Below, piece after piece: positions 29,701-35,479 of a DNA stretch of 64,000 bases. Location: the NCBI GenBank assembly GCA_025201865.1, contig MU602684.1:6619-70618 (forward strand), read 5' to 3'. The notes beneath the pieces were generated by a model. The model worked only from the letters and a program-made list of their open reading frames with translations, searched no databases and had not been told where the DNA came from. This DNA is from Ramicandelaber brevisporus (taxonomy: Eukaryota > Kickxellomycota > Ramicandelaberales > Ramicandelaberaceae). Each line of letters opens with the position of its first letter. Positions within the stretch are counted from its first letter, which is position 1. A program made the position numbers and the translations under genes.

Positions 29701-31831
29701 AGTGCCGTTGCTAGTGATGATGCTCAAGTCTATCGCTGATCAACTCAGCAGTACAATGCGCCTGTCAATGGATGAAGAGATGCACCGTGTCTTGAGCGCT
29801 GTCATTCCAGAGTCTATGGCTGCTGCGGCGACTCGTCTCATTGCTGGCAACGACAGTCCAGTCAACATTGCACAGGAAGACCGCAACTTGGCTCGCATGA
29901 TCTCCAACCTGTCAAGCGACGAGGTTCGTGCTGCATTCGAGCGCGACTTTTACAGTTCGCCAATGACCCGTCTCGAATGCGTCCGCAAGCTGTGTCGCTG
30001 GCGTGAACATTATGCGCGCAAGATGGCAGCAACGCCACGCACCATCCCGCTGAATGAACTGAGCCACTTCCTGTCTGAGTTGCAGCACGCCAAATTTGAT
30101 GATGTCTTGATGCCTGGCGAATACATGCGCAACTGCGGCTCGATTCCATCCCTCTCTGCACATGCATCGGCTCTGGCTGCCAGTAGCAACTCGAATGTGC
30201 TGAACTCTGCACTATCCTGCTCGTTTACAGCCGGTGCTTCGTATGCTGCAGCTTGTGGTGACATGTATTCCGCCTCGGCTGCTGCCGCTGCCGCTGCAAC
30301 AAACGCTGGACTGCACAGCACAAATGCACCTCCTCGCATCGATCGATTCTTGCCAGATGTCCAAGTTGTCCATCGTCATACTGGCTCGATGCGCCGTGTC
30401 GGTATCCGCTCCACCACTGGTAATGTGCGCTACTTTAACGTGCAGTACGTGCTCGTTCGCTATGCCCGTCGTGAAGAGCGCATGTTCCAGATGCTGTCCA
30501 TTCTCAATGGCGTCCTCGGCAAACGAGTGGAGACTGCGCAGCGTGGCGTGTGCTTTACAACGCCTGCTGTTGTTCCATTGACATGCACCATGCGCTTAAT
30601 TGGAGAGGATCCATCTGAGATTACACTCCACGATATCTACGGACAGCATTTGACGGCTGCTGGATTCGCTGGCCATTCGTATGCTCCACTTCTCTTCTAC
30701 CTGGATGAACTTCGCACATTTGGTCGTACGGCTGGTGTCCTTGGTGGTGGTGGTGGTAGTGGTGGCAGTGGCGGTACCTCCTCCTCCTCGTCAAGTGCGG
30801 CTGCGACTGCCGCAGCCATCGCTGGTCGAAACACCGAGCTCACCAACCTTCGCATGGATATTGTTGACCAAATCAGCACGCGCTTCTGTCCCGACAGTGT
30901 CATTACCGAGTACTTTGCTCGCAGTCTGCGTACTCCTTCTGACTACTGGTGCTTCCGTCGCGAGTTTACAAGCCAACTTGGCATTGGCGCGCTGATGTCG
31001 TTTGCGTTCCTGTTCAATCAACGCGCACCACACAAGTTTGGAATAGCCAAGAGCAACGCCGCTCTAACAATGTTCGACCTGTTTATGGCCAACATCCCAG
31101 GCCAGCCGTTCCTTGGCACAACCTCGTCCTCGTCGAGCCCATCTGGCCCGTTCAACCTGAATGATCCAGCTCTGATTCCCGCCGGCTCGACCACCTCTTC
31201 GTCTTCAGTGCTTCAATCATCTGGAAATGCTAGCAGCTACATTGACGATGAAGTTCCGTTCCGCTTGACACCCAACCTGCAGCACTTTATCACCAAGGTT
31301 GGTATGGCTGGTCCGTTCAGCTCAGCCATTGTCAGCCTTGCTCGAGCTCTGACCAAGCGCGGTGACACTGCCGAGCTCGAGGGTCTGTTGCAGCTGTTCT
31401 TGCGCGACGAGCTGCTGCTGTGGCTGGCGAATGCGAAGCGCACTACCAACGATCCACGCCGTATCTTTGAGATTGTGTGTGCCAACAGTGATGTTATTAC
31501 CAGACGCGTGGCAATGATGGCCTGCAGAGGCACAAACAGCCCGGCCACTGCGACTGGTCTAGCCCCAAATGCCGGCGATCCGAGTGTGCAATTCACCGGC
31601 GGCATCACTGGCGCGCCTGGAGGTCCCGCAAGCCGCACTTCATCAGCAGCTACCTCAGCGGCTGCCGGGGCGGCAGCTTCAGGCGAGGATCAGAATCCAC
31701 TCCGCAACTTGGCCGCGCAGCCAAGTCACTCGGACACACCAGTAGATCAGCCTGTGATTGATTTGATGCGGCATGCTGTAAACCCAATGAGCTTGGCTAA
31801 CATGGGCATGCAGTGGCTGCCATGGTTCTAA
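17756..31831 (+). CDS. TRA1: Tra1/TRRAP pseudokinase, SAGA and NuA4 scaffold
   Basis: A single uninterrupted exon encodes about 4691 residues. Tra1 is the activator-binding scaffold of the histone acetyltransferase complexes SAGA and NuA4. A huge helical (HEAT-repeat) array fills roughly the first 3000 residues. The FAT domain begins near residue 3080 (AWIEVFASCWNSLRP), the PI3K-like domain near 4200 (VQVVHRHTGSMRRVGIR), and a FATC end closes with AVNPMSLANMGMQWLPWF. The catalytic-loop region reads MSFAFLFNQRAPHKFGIAKS and lacks the HRD/DFG-type residues of active kinases, as expected for this family. The protein is about 850-1000 residues longer than known Tra1/TRRAP (about 3700-3860), mainly from acidic, Ser- and Ala-rich inserts. 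The start is the first in-frame ATG, just after the TTG repeat. Confidence 0.95.
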   Translation: MSSNQAAAAAVTAATGNDSSSGADTTHQQQQQPTLEVIVARLSDANLVLSVKAAVLEELQGTFDQMLTTEAARITTQLLPALLALLQGTSPSLSATSAEHLVRSRIFDILGRAIRNLPNMLQQGQQQLVRAIISAFLAAIECNTASSSTGDSEEVVLACLRGLTDSQRHYKSELAEMMAQIVNVAVVVFGRFERAVRLVLSSAAEGTNSAAASGSGGTPAASSILGVTSPRPMSPPATGASAGANQADSGDGKQLPSARDSIKVVLEFCTVFFTFQIQVRRLMPAEVEQTASTIVSALTVPIQIAGETPISAADLGPHTADSIITVPANLRCRAVVYEVRGVQIKMMLLLSQLVMIATNPFKLYSGTFPSILLTLFKQCPSDPPTSRRDIVTALGFIRKSELRQPLVDRIGDFFDVDIIAGSGISSQEVSAHTCFSLLCEIVYGLRHELTAAQLQRVIVFYRDAMCRGYMDNQMLMVHIRVMNELIEPVMNLSDKQAAAWMLVYLMMTMLDRLAFLRTTLVNALSGEDRLFTKRFMPQSTAAISATTATTSTTAAAAGSESESTSAAIVSPGTTVANASDSTNSKLHIPAFVHSVNSYELTASPYLIHGPVRLTNTMVRPQRSQSMAFHTAMIAHLCNLFPVFNQLANAMKAVAAALNESGIDLATTALEPYRMVELVSRLFKDGLAALSAVIQIHAEIQPQHSNSQSTTNNTAANDKKDSNALEEDEMKGMNKVQRAQYKRLKSFPYQHCEPTTPADLVEVIDKFADVIISIDLSTLQEVMHLHIDTLLAATHASPPLFHFSSLLALRDVGVSQIFAAVLSKYIVPRLEDLGAMSAYDSCLMLSFFRTLLRAVIEYQQSNEPILQPHIVRIIMSALSRLRATPRPMPHLMVLRMACHSIGDDRCREMYREASSLIHFMFAELNAAYDVLTDKSALALLTDTTLAVPVRLSEIINHMTLMMRPILYSLYASPELAERGLRALEICVDNLNVDHLNPILAPAMGDLLPGIWRHVRPPPYDSRCAITAVKLFGKLGGFAQSHLRDTFVMSHIYDDFGGNPMMANVNSSSGAALHQQQLQQHDIRPAAQIRVEFEDLHQKPIVTLDPPVRAAIRTARDYYNGIEVHTKTAAVDFLFAQIAMYVKDAPSDTSARRLAALSADASAVLLSTNTASGGSGAKQSGTGTSSGAGSSAGSGSGSGSMRPHEILIKESLLAILEAVATDDTELRNHIVSKLRPVISFFAVQVVAHIRCPPSSSSVPDVDINGVETLNPHLIVDVFSDSLMCPHPTVYKTASEMATWFLDCLRSLIPDPLARSQLGIFDLLVRRSISDVYRPSIHARRAGLTGLELLLGKGTPSLDDGTSSPLLHIEWVRNHELPLIRALFHVLKNLNVPAAAAKAMANEMDIVDESECSDGADAVQCKRANRLLKAIIEICHDQLEPAVPLETNADTAAAGGGAGTATSPDDAMDIVEENTATETTATETATEKKTEQVKSEAEEKEQSTSEPMDVESTEPAVSGETSTSDTTVATDAVGDTAAEVTTPAVPADKPETMPEPKPEPQSEPDPEPEPEPEAELPMPAGLDLLALRPLILLLGGELSSSSSQVRRAVQSLFVQLAARLSISVAQLLKPFADKILYPIFTKPLRTLAFSAQIGHLDALRFCMSEQPPTIISNLDDLLRMLNEATVLADTDDKALVMREVIPPDDECIAEFRLVCIQLLQVATLKLLDTTTPLRTASSGSSAESLAANLTSMRGRVVTIFLKSLHLSSPDIVAAAQAGLRAIYPDNTRMKWPKEQLQNGLRPILQNLSNARNLTPASIEGLGRLLSILANFFRPLIGPRMLNHLTGISEMGTIAQATLLDNHELQVAVSITRVAHLIQTSATLLPTLVQNVLVLEGQLKRHRSSPFREPMSLLTNQHPEETVAYFLEKLNDTSHARLFAALLEMPSASGVRAALLKRHADLTKFIGEYAQTLTAASTDSSNAPNDAAMQTTCNALEVLAAALSAGKPAEFGARLVHSENSYALGDRTGLAPKPKSATEAASSSEEMQAAAWLIDANNSAVLSSLCSIVASPLWISTLQRKDACCTVARHFLDLAVSLLMHCVTHEDAPYSAVAALAQLCERPILASVSVLRRHLWQNVALSPSVAKRQRIVQGALDQLAAASQTSLIGMFRYAVVPCFYAEYSRKASSSPPVSSPSSTPATPASSTEIFAGSAIVQRIENVIWKPLLGANSGDPRCSERLSLELVRLSILVVRNELPRQADTLRAAFRYITQLFKHDDTIIRHASFVLCAHFVAVSSASPNAIAVLVSNLLRAPQNDLRHLLFEAGDVLFPVLPERLPPPAGQPWSRAQWIQMVNGAIEERGATANQNRLLHVLSAMARYSDVFYPASAVLMPHLPNYILYMLRSMTAAGVNPNTQTTQEYRQLLCDLLTMMVRWEAMARGVMEVADELAPKKSELQLRLTAVNRKTMADDAARVERGGQSLIKLPQPLPLLFRERMLVFFNRLYINITDSDAERTRATVAANENPAVTAALEVDAAIMDVDSHSSRLFNAMRLAISPGLWPDVTMRFQLPDPTRTLSDAETIKLCNVLFVVERLLEVKGKQWLSPMAEYFVTFLRQCVKCDSQRIHERTVPIIERVGELVTSAGQSSQVAGSSSNNSGDAMDIDESAQEQSSGDDSAATSDAALVEMINGLFNELETIVCDSLTNPTPSFGGMTQILRALSKYRPTAIDKCAPALVSLMQKLAKEVQSAQQLIAQLQPRLQHRPQDAAAIAEATDTVRKALDLMKPIMEMLRERVSFLGDHRRYYLAALVRIVEASTNMELMGNILDTIEGWIKSGSSSAASTTAATASATASTSSGTTSSASSTSGRRANTSLPTIREKATLMCALMMLRTNADQKLIDQYLRLVLYAYTEPSLARTDLTVRLEQAFLLGMRAKDPQIRSEFLSLLDSSLPRSLRHRLSYVIGTQNWESVSQEFWIAQALALLLRSVRSSQSEAGAVPVPAHISAANVVSTQGLVTGTGSLAGFGVCRQFANLPVLNAPSSSALIEALAEVSASATQFVASTMSTTASGILRSLEQLVLCDDRVAHVAWIEVFASCWNSLRPRDATDAAPGLIALLAKPYHNAQEKQRPNVIQALFDGILRCRPIPMLPPHLIRTLGQKFGAHHQAILMLETYAAAPHTYGPTSSRLSSIIGDALSTIYETLGDRDMSCGLLRQHTQFVETNIALSHEQYGQWAPAQTAYERAQIMARTGALPYVETEFELWEQRWMGLLRRMQQWDVVAELSKTAGDAPRLLDSIWHMWDRWFDNLENIERLLMTHRDTATPRLRICQMLFYIMTQPDTSGELTAGSDGARVVGDLQQLLLNQWHQMPSIVTSNSHQRLIYDFQMCTEVLEATGILKRAADIDTNNLESMSGRIKVDLQNWRDRLPLDHTDFEIWSDIVAWRRHIFTEITRRYENAGILPRAGAANAGGNSSTASHQYRGPHEVAWISNRFARIARKHGLVKLCKDELAKVYRLPNIEVHEAFLKLYREAKCSLDTPYQLNAGLDVISNTNLMYFSAAQKSDFFKLKGIFLSRLGRLGEANDSFSMAVQVDTGCTNAWAAWATYNDARSTMSASTTGQIDYGAAAGAVCSYLQAASDPAATTTTPPGIAAVAAAAGGNGPAGSGSNAAGAGSINPTGAAHPPILLKSGNKHVRYLARVLFLLSIDNDAGTISEGIEAFRTSPPYRAWLMLVPQLLVALGHREAQYIRPILQGLVQQFPQEMFFQLRSAKEEYLGLRRPRPGSLPLSSSGGSHMALSSFTGSSAVAASESGAADGSQEKQDDSMDIDEPSAESKDASEKPTTTAAQSSDAEIDQDSDMIEDSLDGFGPGGVQMASEHEPMDTDDDGAGLAVSVRSQQRQRAAANQSQQSTQPEGHAANTVLSNATLSEGTVGGGQNTQQTVSTQPLANDLPSPYSQQYSLPGVTNIGDVWGHVDTLYEALRSKVPLLVMMLKSIADQLSSTMRLSMDEEMHRVLSAVIPESMAAAATRLIAGNDSPVNIAQEDRNLARMISNLSSDEVRAAFERDFYSSPMTRLECVRKLCRWREHYARKMAATPRTIPLNELSHFLSELQHAKFDDVLMPGEYMRNCGSIPSLSAHASALAASSNSNVLNSALSCSFTAGASYAAACGDMYSASAAAAAAATNAGLHSTNAPPRIDRFLPDVQVVHRHTGSMRRVGIRSTTGNVRYFNVQYVLVRYARREERMFQMLSILNGVLGKRVETAQRGVCFTTPAVVPLTCTMRLIGEDPSEITLHDIYGQHLTAAGFAGHSYAPLLFYLDELRTFGRTAGVLGGGGGSGGSGGTSSSSSSAAATAAAIAGRNTELTNLRMDIVDQISTRFCPDSVITEYFARSLRTPSDYWCFRREFTSQLGIGALMSFAFLFNQRAPHKFGIAKSNAALTMFDLFMANIPGQPFLGTTSSSSSPSGPFNLNDPALIPAGSTTSSSSVLQSSGNASSYIDDEVPFRLTPNLQHFITKVGMAGPFSSAIVSLARALTKRGDTAELEGLLQLFLRDELLLWLANAKRTTNDPRRIFEIVCANSDVITRRVAMMACRGTNSPATATGLAPNAGDPSVQFTGGITGAPGGPASRTSSAATSAAAGAAASGEDQNPLRNLAAQPSHSDTPVDQPVIDLMRHAVNPMSLANMGMQWLPWF

Positions 31832-31966
31832 ATGATCTTTTACTATTATTATCATCATCATTATTATTCCTCTTCTTCTAACTTTTATCCAATATCAATA
31901 TTGTTTCCTCCGTATTATCCGTTCCACAACTCTCAATTTTTATCAAGCTGCAACCACATAAACACG

Positions 31967-34069
31967 ATGCCAGTCAAAGTCTCATACCATCCGCTGCCAA
32001 ACGCAGCGATCTTGCTCAGGATCGAGTTGTCGGACTGCTGTATCGTGTATCTAGGCGGCTCGGTCACTACGGTTGCTTCGGCACCTCGTAATCTCTCTCC
32101 CAGTTGCCAACAACAGCAACAGCAACAGCAACAGCAACAACAGCAACGACAGCACAGTCGACAGTCCAGCAGCTCGATGGATATTGATGGACAGCGATCA
32201 TCTCCTATGCATCCAGCACTCAACCCAGCCGATATGAAGGCTACGGCGTTGAGGCAGATATCGACAAAGTCAGCGTGGACATCGGTGCCCTCCTTGTTTG
32301 ACTGGTCGCTCGTTGATGCCATTTTGATTGCGAGCTATCATGTTGTACCGTTGGCAAGCGTCATTGTGCAGAACACGTCGTTCTGTGGAGCAGTGTTCAT
32401 GACCGAGCCTTCGGCACTGCTCAGCATGTGTTTGGACGAAGAGATGAGAGCAATCGCAGCGAGACCCTCTGTAAAGACTGCAGCCTCGCATTCAGACACC
32501 AGTAACGATATCATCACACGGCCTGCTGCTTCCAGTAGTTCAGAAGCGGATATCGATGGCAGTCGCAAGGTGAGTCAATCCTCATCGGCAGCAGCAGCAC
32601 CAGGAAGTGGCGATAGTCGACGCCACGATGATTTTCGGATTGACCCGTCATCTCTAATATCAGCTTCAGACTTCCGTCAATTCGTGGGCAGTGCAGTGCA
32701 GGTACACTTTGGAGATACGCAGGGTATTACCGACCAAGTCTCTTGCGCGGCTTACAGTTCCGGCCACGCGCTTGGCTCAGTCAACTGGCGGATATCTACT
32801 CCTGGTGGTAACATTGCCATTCTCGGCGCATCATCCAATCCTCTTGTACGACTTCCATCGTATCCTGCGCAATTGGATCGATCGGTGTTTGACAATGCAG
32901 TGAGCGTGATTGTAGCGAATCTGTGGCATGATGACTCCAGCAATCCGAGCGAGTCTCGACTGGCTGTTGCGGATGACTTTGCTTCCAGATTATCCGCCTT
33001 GATTCGCAGTCAAGAATGTGCCATCCTACCGTACACTGCACCTGACCAAGCCATCGATTTCTTCCATCATTTAATTGGAGGCGGAGGCGGGGATCAAGGC
33101 ACTGCTTATGGCCACGACCTCTCAATGGTTATCGCGTCACCTTCTGCAGAACGCCTGTTGAAATCGACCAATATTCTCGGTGAATGGATGAATAACGAAA
33201 AGCGGCTAAAATTGAGTGCGCCGGAACCACCATTTGCGTTTCCAGAATCATCAGCTGCAGCCACAAAGTTGTCGACAAACAAGTTTGGCATGAAGAGAGG
33301 AGGCGGCCATTTGATGGATATGCAGAATCTACAGTTACAAATGCAGCATCAGCCAAAGCTTAGTTTTGCATCATCACTGGCGAGTATTGGACATTTGAGT
33401 AAACCGTGTCTGATTTTAGCAGATGAGAGAAGATTGCAGCAAATCGCCGGTAGCGAAAACAGCAGCGGCAGCAACAGCGGCAGCAGCGGAGGACAGGTGT
33501 CGGGTGCATCGTTATTTAGAAATTGGAATGCGGTTGCATCTGCGACGAACGGGTCAAAGTATTCAATATTGTGGAAACTGCCTTCAGTGGCTCCGCGACT
33601 GCTTCCAGAACTGGATGTTGGCACAACAGTAGACTATCTGAGAAATAGACTGGCAGCAAGCGAGATGATCAAGTTGATTAACAGTAATGTGCATGTGCCA
33701 TCTGCATCAGAATCGATTGTGGCAGCAAGATCGGCTGTACAATATCATCAAAGACGACCTGGCACAAAGCGAGTCGAGATTGTACTCGTGGATCCATCAC
33801 CTTCGTTTATTGAGAATCTATCAAATCAAGGTACATTTGCACAGCCACTGTATCCATTCCAGACAGTAGAGTGTGTCAACGTTTCAAACATCATCCAAGC
33901 AACGGTCCCGGCTGACAGCAGTCTTGCCGCACCTTCAGCTACCAATGCGAATACGATCCGGCTGGTTGACGGCAATCTCGATATCCATGTTCCACAGGGA
34001 CTAACTATTGATGCCGATATTGGCAGTGGTGAACTTTCGCTTAATCAATCAAAACAGCAAACACCTTAA
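31967..34069 (+). CDS. INTS9: Integrator complex subunit 9 (inactive metallo-beta-lactamase/beta-CASP protein)
   Basis: The 700-residue protein matches INTS9, the inactive partner of the INTS11 endonuclease in the Integrator cleavage module. The segments DAILIASYHVVPLASVIVQN, TSFCGAVFMTEPSALLSMCL, YSSGHALGSVNWRIS, ILGEWMNNEKRLKL and PEPPFAFPESS correspond in order to human INTS9 (658 residues). The zinc-ligand HxHxDH motif of active relatives is absent, as in INTS9. A polyQ tract and Ser-rich inserts with an MDIDG motif enlarge the N-terminal part. The chosen start, MPVKVSYHPLPNAAILLRI, lies 135 bases after the TRA1 stop. The frame is open from an ATG directly abutting that stop, but those 45 residues are low-complexity Tyr/His/Ser. 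CPSF100 or INTS11 are less likely. Confidence 0.83.
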   Translation: MPVKVSYHPLPNAAILLRIELSDCCIVYLGGSVTTVASAPRNLSPSCQQQQQQQQQQQQQRQHSRQSSSSMDIDGQRSSPMHPALNPADMKATALRQISTKSAWTSVPSLFDWSLVDAILIASYHVVPLASVIVQNTSFCGAVFMTEPSALLSMCLDEEMRAIAARPSVKTAASHSDTSNDIITRPAASSSSEADIDGSRKVSQSSSAAAAPGSGDSRRHDDFRIDPSSLISASDFRQFVGSAVQVHFGDTQGITDQVSCAAYSSGHALGSVNWRISTPGGNIAILGASSNPLVRLPSYPAQLDRSVFDNAVSVIVANLWHDDSSNPSESRLAVADDFASRLSALIRSQECAILPYTAPDQAIDFFHHLIGGGGGDQGTAYGHDLSMVIASPSAERLLKSTNILGEWMNNEKRLKLSAPEPPFAFPESSAAATKLSTNKFGMKRGGGHLMDMQNLQLQMQHQPKLSFASSLASIGHLSKPCLILADERRLQQIAGSENSSGSNSGSSGGQVSGASLFRNWNAVASATNGSKYSILWKLPSVAPRLLPELDVGTTVDYLRNRLAASEMIKLINSNVHVPSASESIVAARSAVQYHQRRPGTKRVEIVLVDPSPSFIENLSNQGTFAQPLYPFQTVECVNVSNIIQATVPADSSLAAPSATNANTIRLVDGNLDIHVPQGLTIDADIGSGELSLNQSKQQTP
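32107..32150 (+). repeat. CAA/CAG repeat (polyglutamine) in INTS9
   Basis: An in-frame CAACAG-type repeat encodes about 13 glutamines in the loop after the first beta-strands of INTS9. Confidence 0.85.
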
Positions 34070-34143
34070 TTAATCTTGACTTCGGCTTCATGGTTCTTTA
34101 TAAAAAGCAAAACAGAACAGAATATAAAAAAAACTATAGCTAT

Positions 34144-34509
34144 CTATGAGGCAGGTTTATGATGACAGGAGCAATTACAGCATGCTGGCTGACTGGTAGC
34201 CGCAAGCATCTTTTTAAATATGTTAACTGTCGAGAATCGTCGTGGCGTTGTAGTTGCTGTTGTAGTTGCTGTTGTTGCTAGCTCGTCCGCGTCTGCCTTT
34301 TCATTTAACCATTCCATGACACTGGGATAAGCCTGCTTTTCATCGGAACAAGGGAAGGATACCAGCCACTCTTCTTCAGACACATCGTTTAGTAAATCAG
34401 GTAGCACTAGAATGTCACTGTCCACCGTCTCTTCTGGGCTCTCGGGCGGAATGTCCTTTGGCGTCGCTGACGTGAATTGTGCAATCAATGATGCAAAGAG
34501 CGTCATTTT
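34144..34509 (-). CDS. Small hypothetical protein
   Basis: A possible 121-residue protein starts at an ATG in good context (CCAAAATGACG) and ends 74 bases from the convergent INTS9 stop. It is acidic in the middle (DSDILVLPDLLNDVSEEEW), has a Thr/Ala run and ends in a small Cys/His cluster (CCNCSCHHKPAS). I recognise no family. The frame continues upstream through the rhodanese gene on the other strand, but that part is a shadow. It fills an otherwise empty gap and its composition is protein-like, so I report it at low confidence. Confidence 0.4.
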   Translation of the reverse strand, partial: KMTLFASLIAQFTSATPKDIPPESPEETVDSDILVLPDLLNDVSEEEWLVSFPCSDEKQAYPSVMEWLNEKADADELATTATTTATTTPRRFSTVNIFKKMLAATSQPACCNCSCHHKPAS

Positions 34510-34765
34510 GGAAATGTTACAGAGAGAAAAGCAGTTGGAGAGGCAGTCCTTGGAGGTTATCACAACAGGCCATGACAAACCGCGGGCAGATATGTAATAC
34601 AGCTTCTCCTCACCGAGCACGATGAAGGGACAAGCCAAAAGGAGGAGGAGGAGGAGGAGGACGAGAAAGGCTCCCTTTTCGCGCACGTTTGGTGCGCACA
34701 CATTCAACCTTTGCTCTCCTTTCTCTTTCCTGTCGCCACTCTCCGTCCAAATTTTAGTTTCCGAG

Positions 34766-35431
34766 ATGCTCGCGTTCTGCCCATCTGCTGCCTCTGGTGT
34801 TCTTCGCGTTGCCAGTAGCCGTGCTGCCGCCGCTGCCGCTTCTGCTGCTACCGTCAATGTTGTACGCGCTTCATCCCTGTCGACGACCGCTGCCGTTGCT
34901 ACAGCCCGTGTCGCCCACACGCCAAAGTCAGTGCTGACTCATCACCGCATCTCGTCCTTGGTTGCAGTTCCGCGCATCTCCACCATCACAGCGCGTTACC
35001 TCAACACCAATTCTGAAGCCGCTGCTTCTGCATCAAATGGGCCGGCACCTGACATTGCTCTCGAAGAGGTCATCGCCGCCATCCATGGCTTGCCGACTGC
35101 TTCTGCCAAATCTACCACATTTATTGATGTCCGCGAACCTCATGAATACGCACAGGGTCACATTCCAACCGCTCACAATGTTCCGCTGAGCGAATTCCAA
35201 CAGGCCGTCGAGTTGAGTGACTCGGCGTTTGCGGCCAAGTATGGATTTGAAAAGGCTAAGCTGCAGCCGACAAGCGGAAAGGATGAGCAGGTTGTGTTCT
35301 ATTGCCGCGGAGGAGTGCGCTCTTTGAAATGCATTGGAATCGCAGCGCAGCACGGAGTGACAGGCGTGCGGAATTACAAAGGAAGCTGGGGTGATTATGC
35401 CCCGCGAGTGCTTGGAATTAAGGTCGAGTAA
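34766..35431 (+). CDS. Mitochondrial rhodanese-domain sulfurtransferase
   Basis: The 221-residue protein has an N-terminal presequence rich in Arg, Ser and Ala with no acidic residues for about 80 positions, typical of mitochondrial import. One rhodanese domain follows: TTFIDVREPHEYAQGHIPTA gives the CH2A region, and the active loop is CRGGVRS with the persulfide-carrying Cys at about 180. The single-domain layout resembles the mitochondrial Rdl1/Rdl2 thiosulfate sulfurtransferases of yeast. The ATG at 34766 is the first in frame that gives a sensible presequence; an upstream ATG at 34622 would add a poly-Arg leader. It converges on the AAA+ gene with 48 bases between the stops. Confidence 0.82.
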   Translation: MLAFCPSAASGVLRVASSRAAAAAASAATVNVVRASSLSTTAAVATARVAHTPKSVLTHHRISSLVAVPRISTITARYLNTNSEAAASASNGPAPDIALEEVIAAIHGLPTASAKSTTFIDVREPHEYAQGHIPTAHNVPLSEFQQAVELSDSAFAAKYGFEKAKLQPTSGKDEQVVFYCRGGVRSLKCIGIAAQHGVTGVRNYKGSWGDYAPRVLGIKVE

Positions 35432-35479
35432 ATGAATGGATAAATATTAACATTAAACCATCTTGAATGAAGAACTGAT

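Noticed and set aside
31832-31966. INTS9 start at the ATG abutting the TRA1 stop
   Set aside because: The extra 45 residues are Tyr/His/Ser low complexity and family similarity begins only after the ATG at 31967; kept as a separate finding.
34510-34920. N-terminal extension of the small hypothetical protein (frame to 34920)
   Set aside because: It is antisense to the well-supported rhodanese presequence and consists of Ala/Leu runs that mirror it.
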